A stretch of 64,000 bases of DNA from Mya arenaria. Lineage: Eukaryota; Mollusca; Bivalvia; Myida; Myidae. Under the pieces are notes generated by a model. The model saw only the letters and a program-made list of their open reading frames with translations, made no database searches and was not told where the DNA came from. Positions 20,521-33,616 of the stretch are shown here, in pieces. The position numbers and the translations under genes were made by a program. Positions within the stretch are counted from its first letter, which is position 1. Every line of letters starts with the position of its first letter. Location of the stretch: the NCBI RefSeq assembly GCF_026914265.1, contig NC_069126.1:23165473-23229472 (forward strand). The letters run 5' to 3'.

Positions 20521-22710
20521 TTTCTTAGTTGATAATTTGCTTTTTGTTTGTATATCCAGGATTAATGTTGTTATTTCATAGCTTGTAGTTTGATTATTCA
20601 GGTGTACATATGGTCAAAAATCATATTAAAAATTAAAAGCTGAATAATGATTCCAAACTCCCAACAATATTTCGTTTCTTGTCCTTTATTTATAACACAG
20701 AGAAACAAAAATTTTAACAGCCTCAGTCCTGTCCTTCACGTTATACTTCAACTCTTCATATTCAGTGATTAAACAGGCTCCATCAGAAGAGAACAAGACC
20801 GTACAGGTTAATATATCAAATACAAAACGAGTGACTACAATCTTCATTCCTTTCTCACTCTTGTTCCTGTTCTGGCACTTGGTCTCGCACTCTCTCGAGC
20901 TCCGTCTCTCTTTTCAGCAATTAGCTCGTATTTTGCACATATTTATTAAACTAAATTAGAAATAATATATATCTTTCTAAACACCTTTGAGAAACAAAAC
21001 ATTGACACTGTTTCTGGTTTTAAATAGTATCTTAAGTCGAATAATTCAAAACCAAATACTCTGTTTTCTTATGGAAAACGTCCATTATAGGTCATGCACA
21101 CTCGCTTACGGAACGAATGCAGAACCATCACCTTTTTGTTAAAAATAGTGTTCCTTCATCCCTCTGTACGTGTCATTATCTTTTTATCTGTCTCCTTTAT
21201 ACTGCCCAAAGAAGACTTCTGCTCAACTCTGTGGAGGCTTTGACTGACGTAACTTTTCGCAATTTACTATACAATGATACTGCCCTTACGGAAGACCAAA
21301 ATAAGACATTGTTTGATGCAGTTCACCTCTTTATTCAAATGAAATATTTTATTTAAAAGCCAGTGACAGTCACTTCCTACTACTAATAGTTAACCCCACC
21401 CAGGATTGTCTCCTTTCTGTAAACATCTGATATTCAGCACTACCAACCAGGGCTCAGCGAAAAATAGGCACTGGAAGTAGTTCATTTAAACATACCACCA
21501 TACCCTCTTTCTGCTCTATTATCCTCTTTTACATTCTTATTCTGTTCTCAAACGGAATTAGCGACTTTTGTATTCGATAGGTGAAAATAAACTAAGCTTA
21601 CAGTAGCATTGTTAATCACACAAAATGTTTAACTTTTACCCACTATCTATTCTGTGTACGTCGTCTGAAAACAAATCTTTAATTATGTGATAATATTAAA
21701 GGAAGCCAAATCACGTTAAACACTACCACTTGATTCAGTTCAACAAAATCAATATCATTGTCTCATCTTCATTGTAAACTGTACAAATGTCCGTCCTTAA
21801 ATATGTACTTTTGCTTAGGCTTAGAGTAGAACATTTTAAGATATACTTATATTTCGTTCTAATCCCTTTCTAGATTGTACATATGTTTTCTGTTTGTCTT
21901 TATGTTATGTGTGTATTCGCTAATGAATAAAATATGTTAAAACAAAACACCTTCAGTTGTGTTCACCAAAGTCGATTCAATGAAAACAGTATAGAGACCT
22001 AATAAAACACACACAATTGTTTCGGTTACTTTTCAATGATGTAGAAATTGTAGTTTAGTTAGATTTGTTCTTTTTTATGCTGGAATTCACTAAATGTATC
22101 GTTATTGGCCAGTTTCAATACTCATGACTTAAGATTAACTCTCTGATACAATTACTCTTAACGATAAAACCCCATTTATACATTGTCACATCCTATTTTA
22201 AACTTATATGACATTTATAAAGATATCATTTTTTCAATTGCTTGACAAAAAAGCTCGCACGTCAAATATTTTCAAAAACATGTGATAATTTTAAAACGTC
22301 GCTTTTGTTGCATGAAGGTCATGCACTGGTACCCGGGTACCCGCCCGGTTGGTTACGTATTGGCAGGTACCCTGCTACAAGATCATTAGTTCAGCATATA
22401 AATAATGCTTTTGTTCATCTCCGTATAGGATATACAATTTATTTTTCACGTTTCATGGTTATATGTTTAAAATACCTTCATGTAAACATGTGATATTAAT
22501 TATGCTTTACACTCAAACTTATCCAAAATGAATGGCAACTTTTGTGCCGTGTAGTTGGCGAAGCATGAAGCATTCTTTGCGCTCTAGTTGCATGACGGGA
22601 TACACACCAGTAATAACACCCAAAACTAAATTTAGTAAAAAACAAACACACAAGCCGGTGAACAATTGTCAGTTGACTCACTGAAACAAATGTTCCCAAA
22701 AAACTAACAG
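20521..22710. repeat. Segmental duplication paralogous to 48.48-51.04 kb
   Basis: This flank follows BBX4 and matches the flank following BBX9, from the BBX stop to the start of the minisatellite array. It includes the same LINE fragment. The two differ by indels, notably a MITE at about 48793-49115 that is absent here near 20828. The last part (from about 22.0 kb) also matches 60.24-60.62 kb. No intact gene was seen. Confidence 0.8.
21070..21356 (+). mobile_element. LINE reverse transcriptase C-terminal fragment
   Basis: The plus strand encodes HTRLRNEC, then HHLFVKNSVPSSLCTC, a decayed Cys/His knuckle (YLFICLLYTAQRRLLLNSVE) and the terminal LTEDQNKTLFDAVHLFIQM, followed by a stop. This is the typical end of a non-LTR polymerase. 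It is truncated and frame-damaged. The paralogous copy is at 49375-49690. Confidence 0.7.
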
Positions 22711-24850
22711 TTGAAATGTGTTCGGTAGCATTGAGGTGACATGTGTACGGTATCACGAATGTGACATGTGAACGAAAACATGAAGGTGACATGTGTACGG
22801 AAGAATGAAAGTGACATGTGTACGGTAGCATGGAGGTGACATGTGTACGGGTGCATGGACGTGACATGTGTACAGTAGTATAGAGGTGACATGTGTACGG
22901 TAGCATAGAGGTGACATGTGTACGGTAGCATAGAGGTGACATGTGTACGGTAGTATAGAGGTGACATGTGTACGGTAGCATTGAGGTGACATGTGTACGG
23001 GTGCATGGACGTGACATGTGTACGGTAGCATAGAGGTGGCATGTGTACGGTAGCATGGAGGTGATATGTGTACGGTAGCATAGAGGTGACATGTGTAAGG
23101 AAGCATAGAGGTGACATGTGTACGGTAACCTGGAGGTGACATGTGTACGGTAGCATAATGGTGACATGTGTGCGGTAGCATTGATGTGACATGTGTACGG
23201 TAACATGTAGGTGACATGTGTACGGTAGCACTGAGGTGATATGTTTACGGTAGCATAGAATTGGCATGTGCACGGTAGAATATAGGTGACATGTGTACGG
23301 TAGCATGGAGGTGACATGTGTACGGGAGCCTGGAGGTGACATGTGTACGGTAGCATGGAGGTGATATGTGTACGGTAGCATAGAGGTGGCATGTGTACTG
23401 GAGCCTGGAGGTGACATATGTACGGTAGCATAGAGCTGACATGTGTACGGTAGAATAGATGTGGCATATGTACGGGAGCCTTGAGGTGACATGTGTACGG
23501 TAGCATGGAGTTGACATGTGTACGGTAACATAGAGGTGACATGTGTACGGTAGCATTGAGGTGGAATGTGTACGGAAGCATAGAGGTGACATTTGAACGG
23601 TAGCATAATGGTGATATGTGTACTGTAGCACAGAGGTGACATGTGTATGGAAGCATAGAAGTGGCATGTGTAAGGTAGCATAGAGGTGACATGTGTACCG
23701 TAGCATAGAGGTGACCTGGGTACGGGAGCCTGGAAGTGACATGTGTACGGTAGCATTGAGTTAATATGTGTACCGTTGCATAGAGGTGGCATATGTACGG
23801 TAGCATGGAGGTGACATGTGTAAAGGAGCCTGGATGTGACATTTGTACGTTAGCATTGAGGTGATATGTGTACGGTGGTATTGAGGTTGCATAATTACGC
23901 GAGCCTGGAGGTGACATGTGTTCGGTAGTATAGAGTTGAAATGTGTACGGTAGCATAGAGGTGACATGTGAACGGTAGCATAATGGTGATATGTGTACGG
24001 TAGCACAGATTTGGCATGTGTACGGAAGCATAGAGTTGACATGTTAACGGTAGCATAATTGTGACATGTGTACGGTAACGTAGAGGTGACATGTGTACGG
24101 AAGCATAGGTGTGACATGTGTACGGTAGCATAGTGGTGACATGTGTACGGAAGCATAGAGATGACATGTGTACGGTAGCTTAGATGTGACATGTGTACGA
24201 TGGCATAGACGTGACATGTGTACGGCAGCATAGAGGTGAAATGTGTACGGTAGCATGGAGTTGACATGTGTACGGTAGCATAGAGGTGACATATGTACGG
24301 TAGCATAAAGGTGGCATGTGTACGGTTGCATGGCGGTGACATGTGTATGATTGCATAGAGGTGAAATATGTACGGCAGCATAGAGGTGACATGTGTACGG
24401 GAGCCTAGAGGTGACATGTGTATGGTAGCATAGAGGTGACATGTGTACGTTCGCATAGAGGTGACATGTGTACGATAGCATTGAGATGACATATGTACAG
24501 TAGCATGGAGGTGACATGTGTAAGGTAGCATGTAGGTGACATGTGTACGGTAGCATGTAGGTGACATGTATACGGTAGCATGGAGGTGACATGTGTACGG
24601 TAGCATAGAGGTGTCACATGTACGGTATCGTAGAGGTTACATTTGTACGGTAGCATGGAGGTGACATGTGTACGGGTGCATAGAGGTGACATTCGTACGT
24701 TAGCATAGAGGTGACATGTGTACGGTAGCATGGAGGTGACTTGTGTACGGTATCATAGAGATGACATGTGTACGTTAGCATAGAGGTGACATTTGTACGG
24801 TAGCATAGAGGTGAAATGTATACGGTAGCATTGAGGTGACATGTGTACAT
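22711..24850. repeat. 25-bp minisatellite array 1, about 85 units
   Basis: Tandem units of 25 bp with the core ACATGTGTACGGTAGCATAG. Unit borders fall on an exact 25-bp grid over long stretches. Variant units (GGGAGCCTGGAG, GGGTGCATGGAC) recur at multiples of 25, often 75 or 150 bp, giving a weak higher-order pattern. The period is not a multiple of three and the minus strand has no stop in any frame. It therefore yields overlapping minus-strand ORFs up to 511 codons that encode permutations of one 25-residue repeat (MLPYTCHLYATVHMSP...). These are not genes. Confidence 0.97.
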
Positions 24851-26337
24851 TTTCTAGCTGTATTAAGTTGGAAAGAAATCTCAAAAAAGGTAATTTGTGC
24901 AATGGAAAAGTCATAATATGTCAACGTACATACAATACAAAGGGATAACCGGTAGTTTCTGTGTACTTGGGATATGCTACACAGTTCTACATTTGTTTTA
25001 TTCGAAACTGACAATTCTCGTTTTATGCCCTTTCAATTTATAATTTATTTTCATTTTCACGCCGACATCTTACACATATTTTAAAAGTAGTTGTTGCAAA
25101 TAAAAATCGCGACAAAACTCGTACAATAATGTCTATACCTGTAAAATATCTTCCGCCTATCTTTAAATGATGCAATATCCGTTGAATTTAAGATTTAGAC
25201 GCACAAAATGCATTATATCATGCCTATTTTGCATTGTCTGTCACTAGTAATTAATAAAGAGGTGGGAACATAAGCAATAATTCAATAATTGCTCAGTGTC
25301 ATGTTTTCACACCTTGAAATGCAATATCTCAAGTTCTGCTCTTTGTCATGTTTTCACACCTTGAAATGCAATATCTCAAGTTCTGCTCTTTGTCATGTTT
25401 TCACACCTTCATGTAGAAATGTAATATCTCAAGTTCTGCACTTTGTTATGTTTTCTCAGCTACATGTGGAAATGTAATATCTCAAGTTCTGCTCTTTGTC
25501 ATGTTTTCTCACCTAGATATCGAAATAACTCATCATTTGATATGACACTTATTACAACCTTATTATACTGTCCACACTTATTACAACGAATATTTTGACG
25601 AAATTATGAGTGTAATGTACAAAACGAAATGTTATATTGTATATTTGTTAAGGGAAACACAGACACAATAAATATGGACGTGAAGCATAAATGAATAAGT
25701 GAATGAATATAATTTCTTGTAATATATAAACTTAAAATGGAATAATTCAAATTCCCAAACATAACCTTCGGATTTCCCTATTCAGAAAAAAAAATCAATA
25801 AAAAAACAATACATTCGAAAGGAAATCCCAAACAAAATGCAATAATTTCAATTTCATTATGTCTTTATTTGTAAAACAAGCAAAGCTGTTGAATGAACGG
25901 GCGTAGGGCTATCGGGAATAGGTTTTTGATTTACTATATTCTGCATAACCTGGGATTGACTTTACTCAAATAAGTTTTGGAAAATCCAGAATGACTCAGG
26001 AATCAAGTTATTGAAACACAAGTGTCTACATTTAAGCAGAAGAAGAAGGTATGATTTATTCCATTTCGACGTATCAGCAGGTATAGTTTCCGATGACAAC
26101 CATTTCAGATACAGCTGTTTGTTGTATAATGTACGATGTGAAATAACTGATTCCGACTCAATTTATCAATATAGTCAGCGAATAGATGAAGTTGAAGAAA
26201 CGGACGCAAGTTATCTGTAATGGACATGTTATCTTTAGAGGACTTAATTATCTGTTTCGAACTGATATTCACTTGAATGGCGTGTTTGTAAATGTGTGAT
26301 TATTTAGTTTATAACTTGACAATAATGATCTGTGAAA
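24851..26337. other. Array 1 right flank and BBX5 upstream region
   Basis: The part from 24973 to about 25560 is a duplicate of 56731-57175. The stretch from about 26040 resembles the promoter-proximal region of the other B-box genes, with a diverged block (GTATCAGC...TTCCGATGACAACC near 26070) and TCAGCGAATAGATG near 26175. No gene was recognised. Confidence 0.6.
25290..25530. repeat. 47-53-bp tandem repeat, about five units
   Basis: Units start at 25290, 25337, 25384, 25437 and 25490 and share TGCTCTTTGTCATGTTTTC and ATATCTCAAGTTC. The first two are 47 bp, the next two 53 bp. A three-unit version is at 57016-57150, in the duplicated flank. Confidence 0.9.
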
Positions 26338-28224
26338 ATGGACATGAACCGTCAAGAAAATATTCAATACCAGGAAACATCAACGGAAAATAACGAAAAT
26401 GAATGTAATGGGAAGAAAGAACCAACCTTCTGTGAACCATGCAAGTATGATGATTCGTTTGAAGCAGCAACGGGATATTGTGTGACATGTGCAGAGTATC
26501 TGTGCCACTCCTGTTGTCGGGATCACAAAAGAAACAAAGTTACAAGAGAACACTCGCTGTTAAAGAATGATGAAATTCCTGCTGACATAACACCGTTTAA
26601 GACCATTAGGCAACTATCAACATGCGAATATCATCCTGATATTGACATCGCATACGAATGCGAAGACCATGAAGCCTTAGTTTGCGTTTTCTGTCTCACG
26701 GAGAGCCATCGGAAATGTGGAAATGTCCATGATCTAGGAGTTGATGATTCTGCTGTTTCGGATGTTGATGTGATGGGAGCACTTCAAGAAAGAATACAGG
26801 CGTTACAACTACAAAAGGAAGAGCAACGGAAGACAATCGAAATAGAGCAACAAGAGGTGAAAACAAACATTCAAAGTCTGGTAACCAAATGGAAGGACCA
26901 TATAACCGGTTTGGGAAATGACCTTGAAACACAGTTAAACGAAGTGTCGCTCTCCAAGACAAAGCAATTGATAAAAGATATTGGCGGCTGTCAAAAAGTC
27001 GAGACTGAAATAACAATAAACAAGACGTTAATAGAAACACTTATGAAATACGGAACTAAGCGACACATATCTGTTGTACTGAGACGTACAAGCCGTGCAC
27101 GCTTTGATCTTAAAGAGAAACTTAAAACACTGGAATGTCAACATCAACAGAATATTGCGCTCGTGAACGTAAAACAATTAGAAGCACTAACAACGATGGC
27201 TGAATTATCTTTAAACGAGCAGGACAAAGATAACAACGACATCTTGGAAAACACAAGCGATGAAGTACATGTCACTTTAGATTCGGAAAATAAAACAACG
27301 GAGAAAATTGATCGATCCATACAGACTATACTACCTGTCTTGATCAATGAGCCCAAACAAAGGTCATCCAAGCTGTTCGCAGAAAGAAAAAGCGGACAAA
27401 AAATAACTTTATTCAAAGTCAAAACAGAAACAGATGTGAGCATGTGTGGTATTTTTGCCATTAACTTAGCGGAGTACGGAGTCCTCGTTGCTGATTATGG
27501 CAACAGAAAACTTAAGCTTTTCAGTCGTAAATTTGACTTTATTTGTGAAAACTCGCTGCCAGGACCGCCTGTCGATATATGCTGCGATGGAGAGTATGCT
27601 TATGTCTGCTATTCAAACCTAAAGAAAGTGACGAAATATCGCATAAACACGACATCCATTTGGCGTTGTAATGAAATTTCCACTAGCTACCAACCATTAA
27701 GTCTCACTGTATTCGACTCTCGACTTATGATTTTGTTTGCGAATACTGAAAATTTTGACAGCACGGCAGATGACGACGTACATATTGAAATTCGAACCGG
27801 AAGTGCTATAGATTGTGCGATATTTAAATCCGATTACGAAGGTTTAGAAGATGTGAAAGACGCAAAGCGAGTTTTTCACTTCGATGCGTCGTCCATAGTA
27901 CTCTCTGAAAACACGAGGGTGTCCTGCTATGATGTTGACACTCAAGCCAAAAAACTAACATGTCGAAAATGGTTCTACAAATCGTATCACCAAAACGTTC
28001 TTAAAAAAGCAAAAGGGGTCGCGAAAGACAGTGAAGGGAATATCTACATATGTGGTGAAGATTCCAACAACGTTCATCAGGTGTCGTCTACTTATTACAG
28101 ATGTAACCGTGTGATTGTTCAGAACATCAATAGCCCCGTGTGTGTCGCAGTGGACGACCAGAAAGATAGACTCATCATCGGATGTCGCGATGATAATTAT
28201 CTGCATGTATACTCCTTCAAATAG
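26338..28224 (+). CDS. BBX5: intact RING-less B-box/coiled-coil protein
   Basis: 628 residues in one exon, start ATG at 26338 in the shared AAAATGG context. B-box 1 (FCEPC, YCVTC, LCHSCC) and B-box 2 (CEYH, YECEDH, CVFC, ESHRKC) keep all ligands. The coiled coil follows (WKDHITGLGNDLETQL, IETLMKYGTKRH). The linker has a single DRSIQT. The C-terminal region resembles those of BBX1 and BBX7 (LVADYGNRKLKLFS, CRDDNYLHVYSFK) and keeps KDSEGNIYICGEDSNNVHQ. The upstream ATG at 26325 overlaps the start as in BBX2. It is the only B-box gene directly downstream of a minisatellite array. Function as for BBX2, by architecture only. Confidence 0.92.
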   Translation: MDMNRQENIQYQETSTENNENECNGKKEPTFCEPCKYDDSFEAATGYCVTCAEYLCHSCCRDHKRNKVTREHSLLKNDEIPADITPFKTIRQLSTCEYHPDIDIAYECEDHEALVCVFCLTESHRKCGNVHDLGVDDSAVSDVDVMGALQERIQALQLQKEEQRKTIEIEQQEVKTNIQSLVTKWKDHITGLGNDLETQLNEVSLSKTKQLIKDIGGCQKVETEITINKTLIETLMKYGTKRHISVVLRRTSRARFDLKEKLKTLECQHQQNIALVNVKQLEALTTMAELSLNEQDKDNNDILENTSDEVHVTLDSENKTTEKIDRSIQTILPVLINEPKQRSSKLFAERKSGQKITLFKVKTETDVSMCGIFAINLAEYGVLVADYGNRKLKLFSRKFDFICENSLPGPPVDICCDGEYAYVCYSNLKKVTKYRINTTSIWRCNEISTSYQPLSLTVFDSRLMILFANTENFDSTADDDVHIEIRTGSAIDCAIFKSDYEGLEDVKDAKRVFHFDASSIVLSENTRVSCYDVDTQAKKLTCRKWFYKSYHQNVLKKAKGVAKDSEGNIYICGEDSNNVHQVSSTYYRCNRVIVQNINSPVCVAVDDQKDRLIIGCRDDNYLHVYSFK

Positions 28225-30967
28225 ACAACCTGACGAGCCACTCCGTCATAAAATTTGAACTTCTGATGTGCAAGATTTTACAACATGTACAATGTTATCG
28301 CTGTATATGGGTATTCGTCAACTTTGTATCGATGTTATCTATTTGTACTTAATGAAGAGAGTTAAATCCTACAGTTTGCACATTAATTGCGCGAAAACAT
28401 TCCTATTAGAAGTATTCACCTGCTCGGAATGCAAAAGTAATATTTGTTTATGAAGTCGAGCTGGATAAGCTCTATATTCTATATTGTTTTTTGAAATATC
28501 ATTAATGAAGTAGTTAGATACACATATATTGTTTTACTATTTTTGTTCATTAAAAAGGCATTAATTATTTACTAATTATTCTACTATATTAACACATAGT
28601 TTTAATTCACGAATTTACGCAGGCAAGCAATGTAGGATCGCTGCTTTTGTATGACTGTATCCTACCTTTAAAGCGACTCGCTAAAATTATTTTTCCAGGT
28701 TATGCATCTGAAAGAACTTATTTGATAACTATATTACTCTTTGATAACAAAATTGCATAAAAATACCATTTAAGTGTAAAGTACGCCTGCACCACTAGGC
28801 CAAAATGACATAAATAGTGCATTTGGAAGTACGCCCCGCCCCTGAGCCCGCTAGTGTCAAAACCAATATTTGAGAGAATATTTTTGTTATTACATTTGTT
28901 TCAGAGTTACAGCTGCCAGTATCTTAGTTTTGACACTCTTAATATTTTTACACACAATAGTTCGTACTAAATTTAATTATTTTTCTGTAAAAGTGCATTT
29001 CACAAATAATGAGCGAGTTCCTTTAAGAAGATGGTACTATTTCGGCTGGATTCATTCGTGTGCACACGATGCTTGTACCTAATTGCTGAGTATTTGAACT
29101 TGGATATTTATTTTACTATATTCTTCATTGTCTTAATGTTGATCCTGTCTCCGATTTTGCTTCCATGTTGGGACTAGTATGGGGTTGAGCGTGCGTAAAC
29201 TTGCTAAAACCTCAAGGCAGTAACCCCAAAACATTGTATTTATAAAAGATTGTATCTGATGCATGTGTGATGCATGTGTGATTGCCTATGCTGTTTGTAC
29301 ATTATGTGTTTCTCGTTTAAGTATTTATTGAGCCCTATGTAGACGTATTAAGGACTTTCTTAGGTTTTCTTTGCTTCTGGGTTTACCCTGTTTTCAATGA
29401 TAATATTAAGATTTTAGAATTATGCATGGACGAGGTTGAATGTGAAAGATGTTTGTTTTAAGATGTATTAGAACGGTAATTGTACTATGACGTAAACAAT
29501 GACTTACAACAAATTACATTGTGTGTATTATTTAAATTTATTGTATGCAAATTGTCTTTGTAACTTACATAGTAGAAGAATGAAAACAAAAATTGTGGAT
29601 TGAGACTTGTTGCTTTTTGTCACCAAGAACGTTAAAATAGTCTTGATTGGACATGCTGGAATATCTTGACAGGAAACATCTTCATATTTTAGAACTATTT
29701 TTTCCGTTTGAATATTAACAAAACACCGACTAAAGAGTCCTTCTTGACCCGCTCAACTTCTTATTTTAACATCAAAACATATAGTTACGATTTTTTTACG
29801 TTAACAAAATATTTTACAGCACAACTAAATTATAATTAAAATTGGAAACTCTTTTTGGCCTTCCTATATTTACTTTATATAGTGGAGACTCATAAGTACA
29901 TTATTATGTGTATTTATATTCAAAGTTTATGCATTTCCATAATCGGTACAATGTTCATAAAGTCATCCACACCCTACCCACATATCAATCCATGCATGCA
30001 CCCATCCATTCACCTATCCATTCCATCCATCCATCTGCATCAAACGGGGATCATCATCATCATTATATCCTCACCTTTAATGGGGGTTTTCTTGAAGTTT
30101 TTACGAGGTAAAGGAACAATCAAGTTTCAGACTATTATACCATGTCGGAGAGAGTTGTTTTGGTTTCGAACACATTTACTCACGTATTACACCTACAAAG
30201 TGTCATAATTCTATTTCAAACGCTTTTTTCCTTAATTAAACAAAAACAGTTCTAGGTTATTGTTTACAAAGTCTAGGGATATGTATATTTAACACCTTCC
30301 TAATCGAGACAAATATCAAGCAAATCTAAAGGACATTGATCAATTTATATGTAAAACTTTCTTACCCTTTCTTAAATTATTTTCCATTTCATTAAATAAT
30401 GCACATGTCAATGTGTTGCCGAACCTGGAATGAGGGTGAGGGGCATATAAGGATCTTAAGACTGCGTATGATTCCCAAAAGGCGGGAGATTGACAGGCCC
30501 GATAATGCCTGCGATACAGGAAGAGATGGGATATGCTACCGACAGTTTAAAGTTAAAATAAAAGCCTTACATTATAATACTGGCATTGGCTTGGGCAAAA
30601 CTCGCTTTATCACACATAGTAACCAATAAAAGAATATCATTTTCAGCTAACACGCCTCATCAAGCTTAATTCAATTACTTATTGATGTTTTAGTTCATAA
30701 ATTTAAGGTTTTACATTTGCATTTTTGTGCCCAAAATGTTTCTCAATATAATGTTTTTGTCACAACTATGAATTTAAAAAACGTACCAAACATCTTTCCT
30801 TGTTAAATTTTATCAGTATGTTTGCAAAAACTCACGAGGCCTTCTAACATATTACACAGACCTTCAGCAAATTAAGTTTGCAATTATCTTAACGCTCTAG
30901 TTATTAAATGGGTACATAGATGAATGAAAAGTTCTTTAAGGTTACAAATATTTCATTCTTACAAGCG
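28225..30967. other. BBX5-BBX6 spacer, no gene seen
   Basis: The first 1.3 kb is the family 3' flank. From about 29.6 kb it matches 11.0-13.6 kb, but with a deletion, so the spacer is shorter. The imperfect (ATCC)n tract is at 30001-30036, and the empty TTAA site for the 44681 MITE is at 30289-30292. The frames at 29855-30208 are low-complexity by-products of that tract. Confidence 0.6.
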
Positions 30968-31015
30968 TATCGGCATGTATTGGTTTCCGATAACAACCTC
31001 AAAGGCCCAAACATG
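30968..31015 (+). promoter_or_regulatory. Conserved upstream block of BBX6
   Basis: TATCGG at 30968-30973 and CCGATA at about 30988-30993, with the ATTGG core between, 293 bp before the ATG of the broken gene BBX6. It is still close to the blocks of BBX2 and BBX9 although the gene is dead. Confidence 0.4.
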
Positions 31016-31260
31016 AACTATGACACTAGATAAGGCTGCCTTTATAAAACACAGATAGTGTTTTAGAGACAGTTGTGTGTTACGGTTTGGTCTTACTAAT
31101 TTGGACTAAGTTTATGAATATTGTCAGCGAATATATATTTTGATATCTTAAGTTATCTTTATAGCATCTGACTATCTGTTTCGTATCGATTTATACTGAG
31201 CTGCGTACTTGTTTGGAATATATTATCATTTAGTATATAATTTGACCATGAGCTGTGAAA

Positions 31261-33147
31261 ATGGCCGCAAACTGTCAAGACGATGTTCAATGCCAGGAAA
31301 CGTCAATGGAAAATAACGAAAATAAATGTCATGGGAAGAAAGGATCAATATTCTGTGAACCATGCCAGTATGATGAATCATTTGAAGAAGCAACGGGATT
31401 TTGTGTGACATGTTCCGAGTATTTGTGTCAGACCTGTTGTCGCGATCACAAAAGAAACAAAGTTACAAGAATACACTCGCTATTAAAGAATGCTGAAATT
31501 CCTGCGGACATAACACCGTTTACGACCATAAAGCAGCTATCGACCTGCAAAATTCATCCTGATAATGACATCGCATACGAATACGAAGACCATGAATCCT
31601 TAGTTTGCGTTTTCTGTCTCACGGAGAGCCATCGGAAATGCGAAAATGTTAATGATTTAGGAGATGTTTTTTCTGCGGATTCAGATGTTAACCTTATGGC
31701 TGCACTACAAAGAAAGAATACATGTGTTAAAAGCATACAAAGAAGAGCAAAGGAAGACAAGCGAAACTGAGCACGAAGAGGTGAAAACCAACATTCAAAG
31801 CCTGGATGCCTAATGGAAGGATCATATAACCAGCTTGAGAAAAGACCTTGAGACACAATTAATCAAGCTTTCGCTCTCATAGACAACGCAATGGAAAGAA
31901 TCGATTGATGACTGCCAAGAAATCGAGACTGAAATAACAAGAAACAAAATGTTGATAGAAACACTTATGAAACACGGAACTAAACGACAAATAGCTGTTG
32001 TTCTGCGAGAAATCAAACATGCACGCGCTGATCTTAAAGAGAAACTGCAATCACTGGAATGTAAGCGTCAGCGAAATATCGAGCTCATTAACGTTAAACA
32101 ATTTGATATGTTAACAACTATAGCGGAGCTATCTTTAGAAGAGAAGGACAAAGATAACATTGATATCTTGGAACACACAGGCGATGAAATGCATGACAAT
32201 GAAGAAAGGGAAAAACACTTACGGAGAAAAATGATAAATCGATACAGACTACTTCTCCTGTCTCGACATCTGATGCAAAACAAGTCCCATCAAACCGTTC
32301 TCAGAGAGAGGTAGCGGACAAATTATAACGCTTGTAAATGTCAAACAGCCACAGACAGGAATATTTGCAGTATTTTTGGAGTTAACTTGCCTCACTATGG
32401 AATTCTGTTAGCTGATTTTGGCAACAGTAAACTCAAGCTTTTCAGCGATAAATTCGATTTAATATCCGAACAATCGCTACAAGGAAAGCCGATTGATATG
32501 ACTTTTGATGGAGAGTATGCTTATGTTTGCTATTCAGACCTGAGGAAAGTCACCAAACATAGCATTAACAAAACCTCGATAGGGGTTCAATTGCATTTTC
32601 AACCCGACTTCGATCTATAAGTCTAACTGTCTTTGACTCCATACTGATGATTTTGTTTGCGACCAATGAGAAATTTGAAAGTACGGCAGTTGATGATGTA
32701 CATATTGAAATCCGAAAAGGAAGTTCCATAGATGCCACAATTTCGTACGTTTCCAACGATGATAGTTTTACCTATGTGGAAGATGCAAAGCAAATCTCTG
32801 TTTTCTATGAGTCATTAGTTGTTTTTTCGGAAAACACACGGGTTACTTGCTATACAGTCAATACACAGGATAGTAAGCCCCTAGGTCGTAAATGGTATAA
32901 CAAATCGCATAATAAAAACGTTCCCAAAAAAGCGAAAGCAGTCGCGAAAGACAGTGAAGGGAATATTTATGTTTGCGGTGAAGATTCTAATAACGTTCAT
33001 CAGACTTCATCTAAAAATTACAGACGTAATCGTGTGGTTATCTCGAACATCGATAAACCCATTTGTGTCGCCGTGGATGAGGCAAACGAAAGACTTATCA
33101 TCGGGTGTCGCAGTCATGACTATATGCATGTATACTCTTTCAAATAG
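31261..33147 (+). pseudogene. BBX6: broken copy of BBX3
   Basis: The start (ATG 31261, AAAATGG) and both B-boxes are readable, and the sequence is close to BBX3 throughout. One B-box 2 ligand is already changed (YEYEDH for YECEDH). An extra A near 31710 shifts the frame in the coiled coil. In-frame TAA (31811) and TAG (31880) follow in the original frame. Further single-base shifts lie near 32215, 32295 and 32345, with another near 32590. The C-terminal 166 codons (32647-33147) are open again and end CRSHDYMHVYSFK. The lesions are spread over the gene, so this is an old relic rather than an assembly slip. The flanks match those of BBX3. Confidence 0.93.
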
Positions 33148-33616
33148 ATAAAATGTCGAACAAAAGTATCATGTACTAGAAAAATGTCACTCCGCTTGTT
33201 TGTTAGCAGTTTAATTTGAAACAATAATTGCTTGATTGTTAATATTGCAGTAAGTAATACTTGTATTGTTTATTTTGTTCTGAAGATTTGATCGAAAAAA
33301 GTAGTTATAAATAATATAAATTAGATAGTGACGGTAACCTTGAGGTTAAAAAAACTGGTTTGCGAGTTGAGAGTTACAAGTGAATAACCCCTATTGATTA
33401 TGCGATCGGTACGTCAAAGGCCATGGTCAAAGTGACATTGAGGTGAGAAAAGGGTTTCTGCACTATAAATGAAACTATTTTAGGTCCCTGATCTTTATAC
33501 CGGTAATGTGGGTTTGTCACGACAAGTAGATGCCTCATATTGATTTTACTATCAGTAGGTCAAAGATCGAGGTCACGGCAACCTCATGTTAAAACGATAT
33601 GTGACGTAGACCTTAA

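Noticed and set aside
22496-24031. 511-codon minus-strand ORF and the many similar ORFs in the 51-52.7 and 60.6-63.3 kb arrays
   Set aside because: They are translations of the 25-bp minisatellite, open in all three frames at once, with no non-repeat domain, no start context and no conserved ends.
29855-30208. 117-codon plus-strand ORF
   Set aside because: It arises from the ATCC tract and AT-rich spacer, and is not conserved in the paralogous spacer at 11.4 kb.
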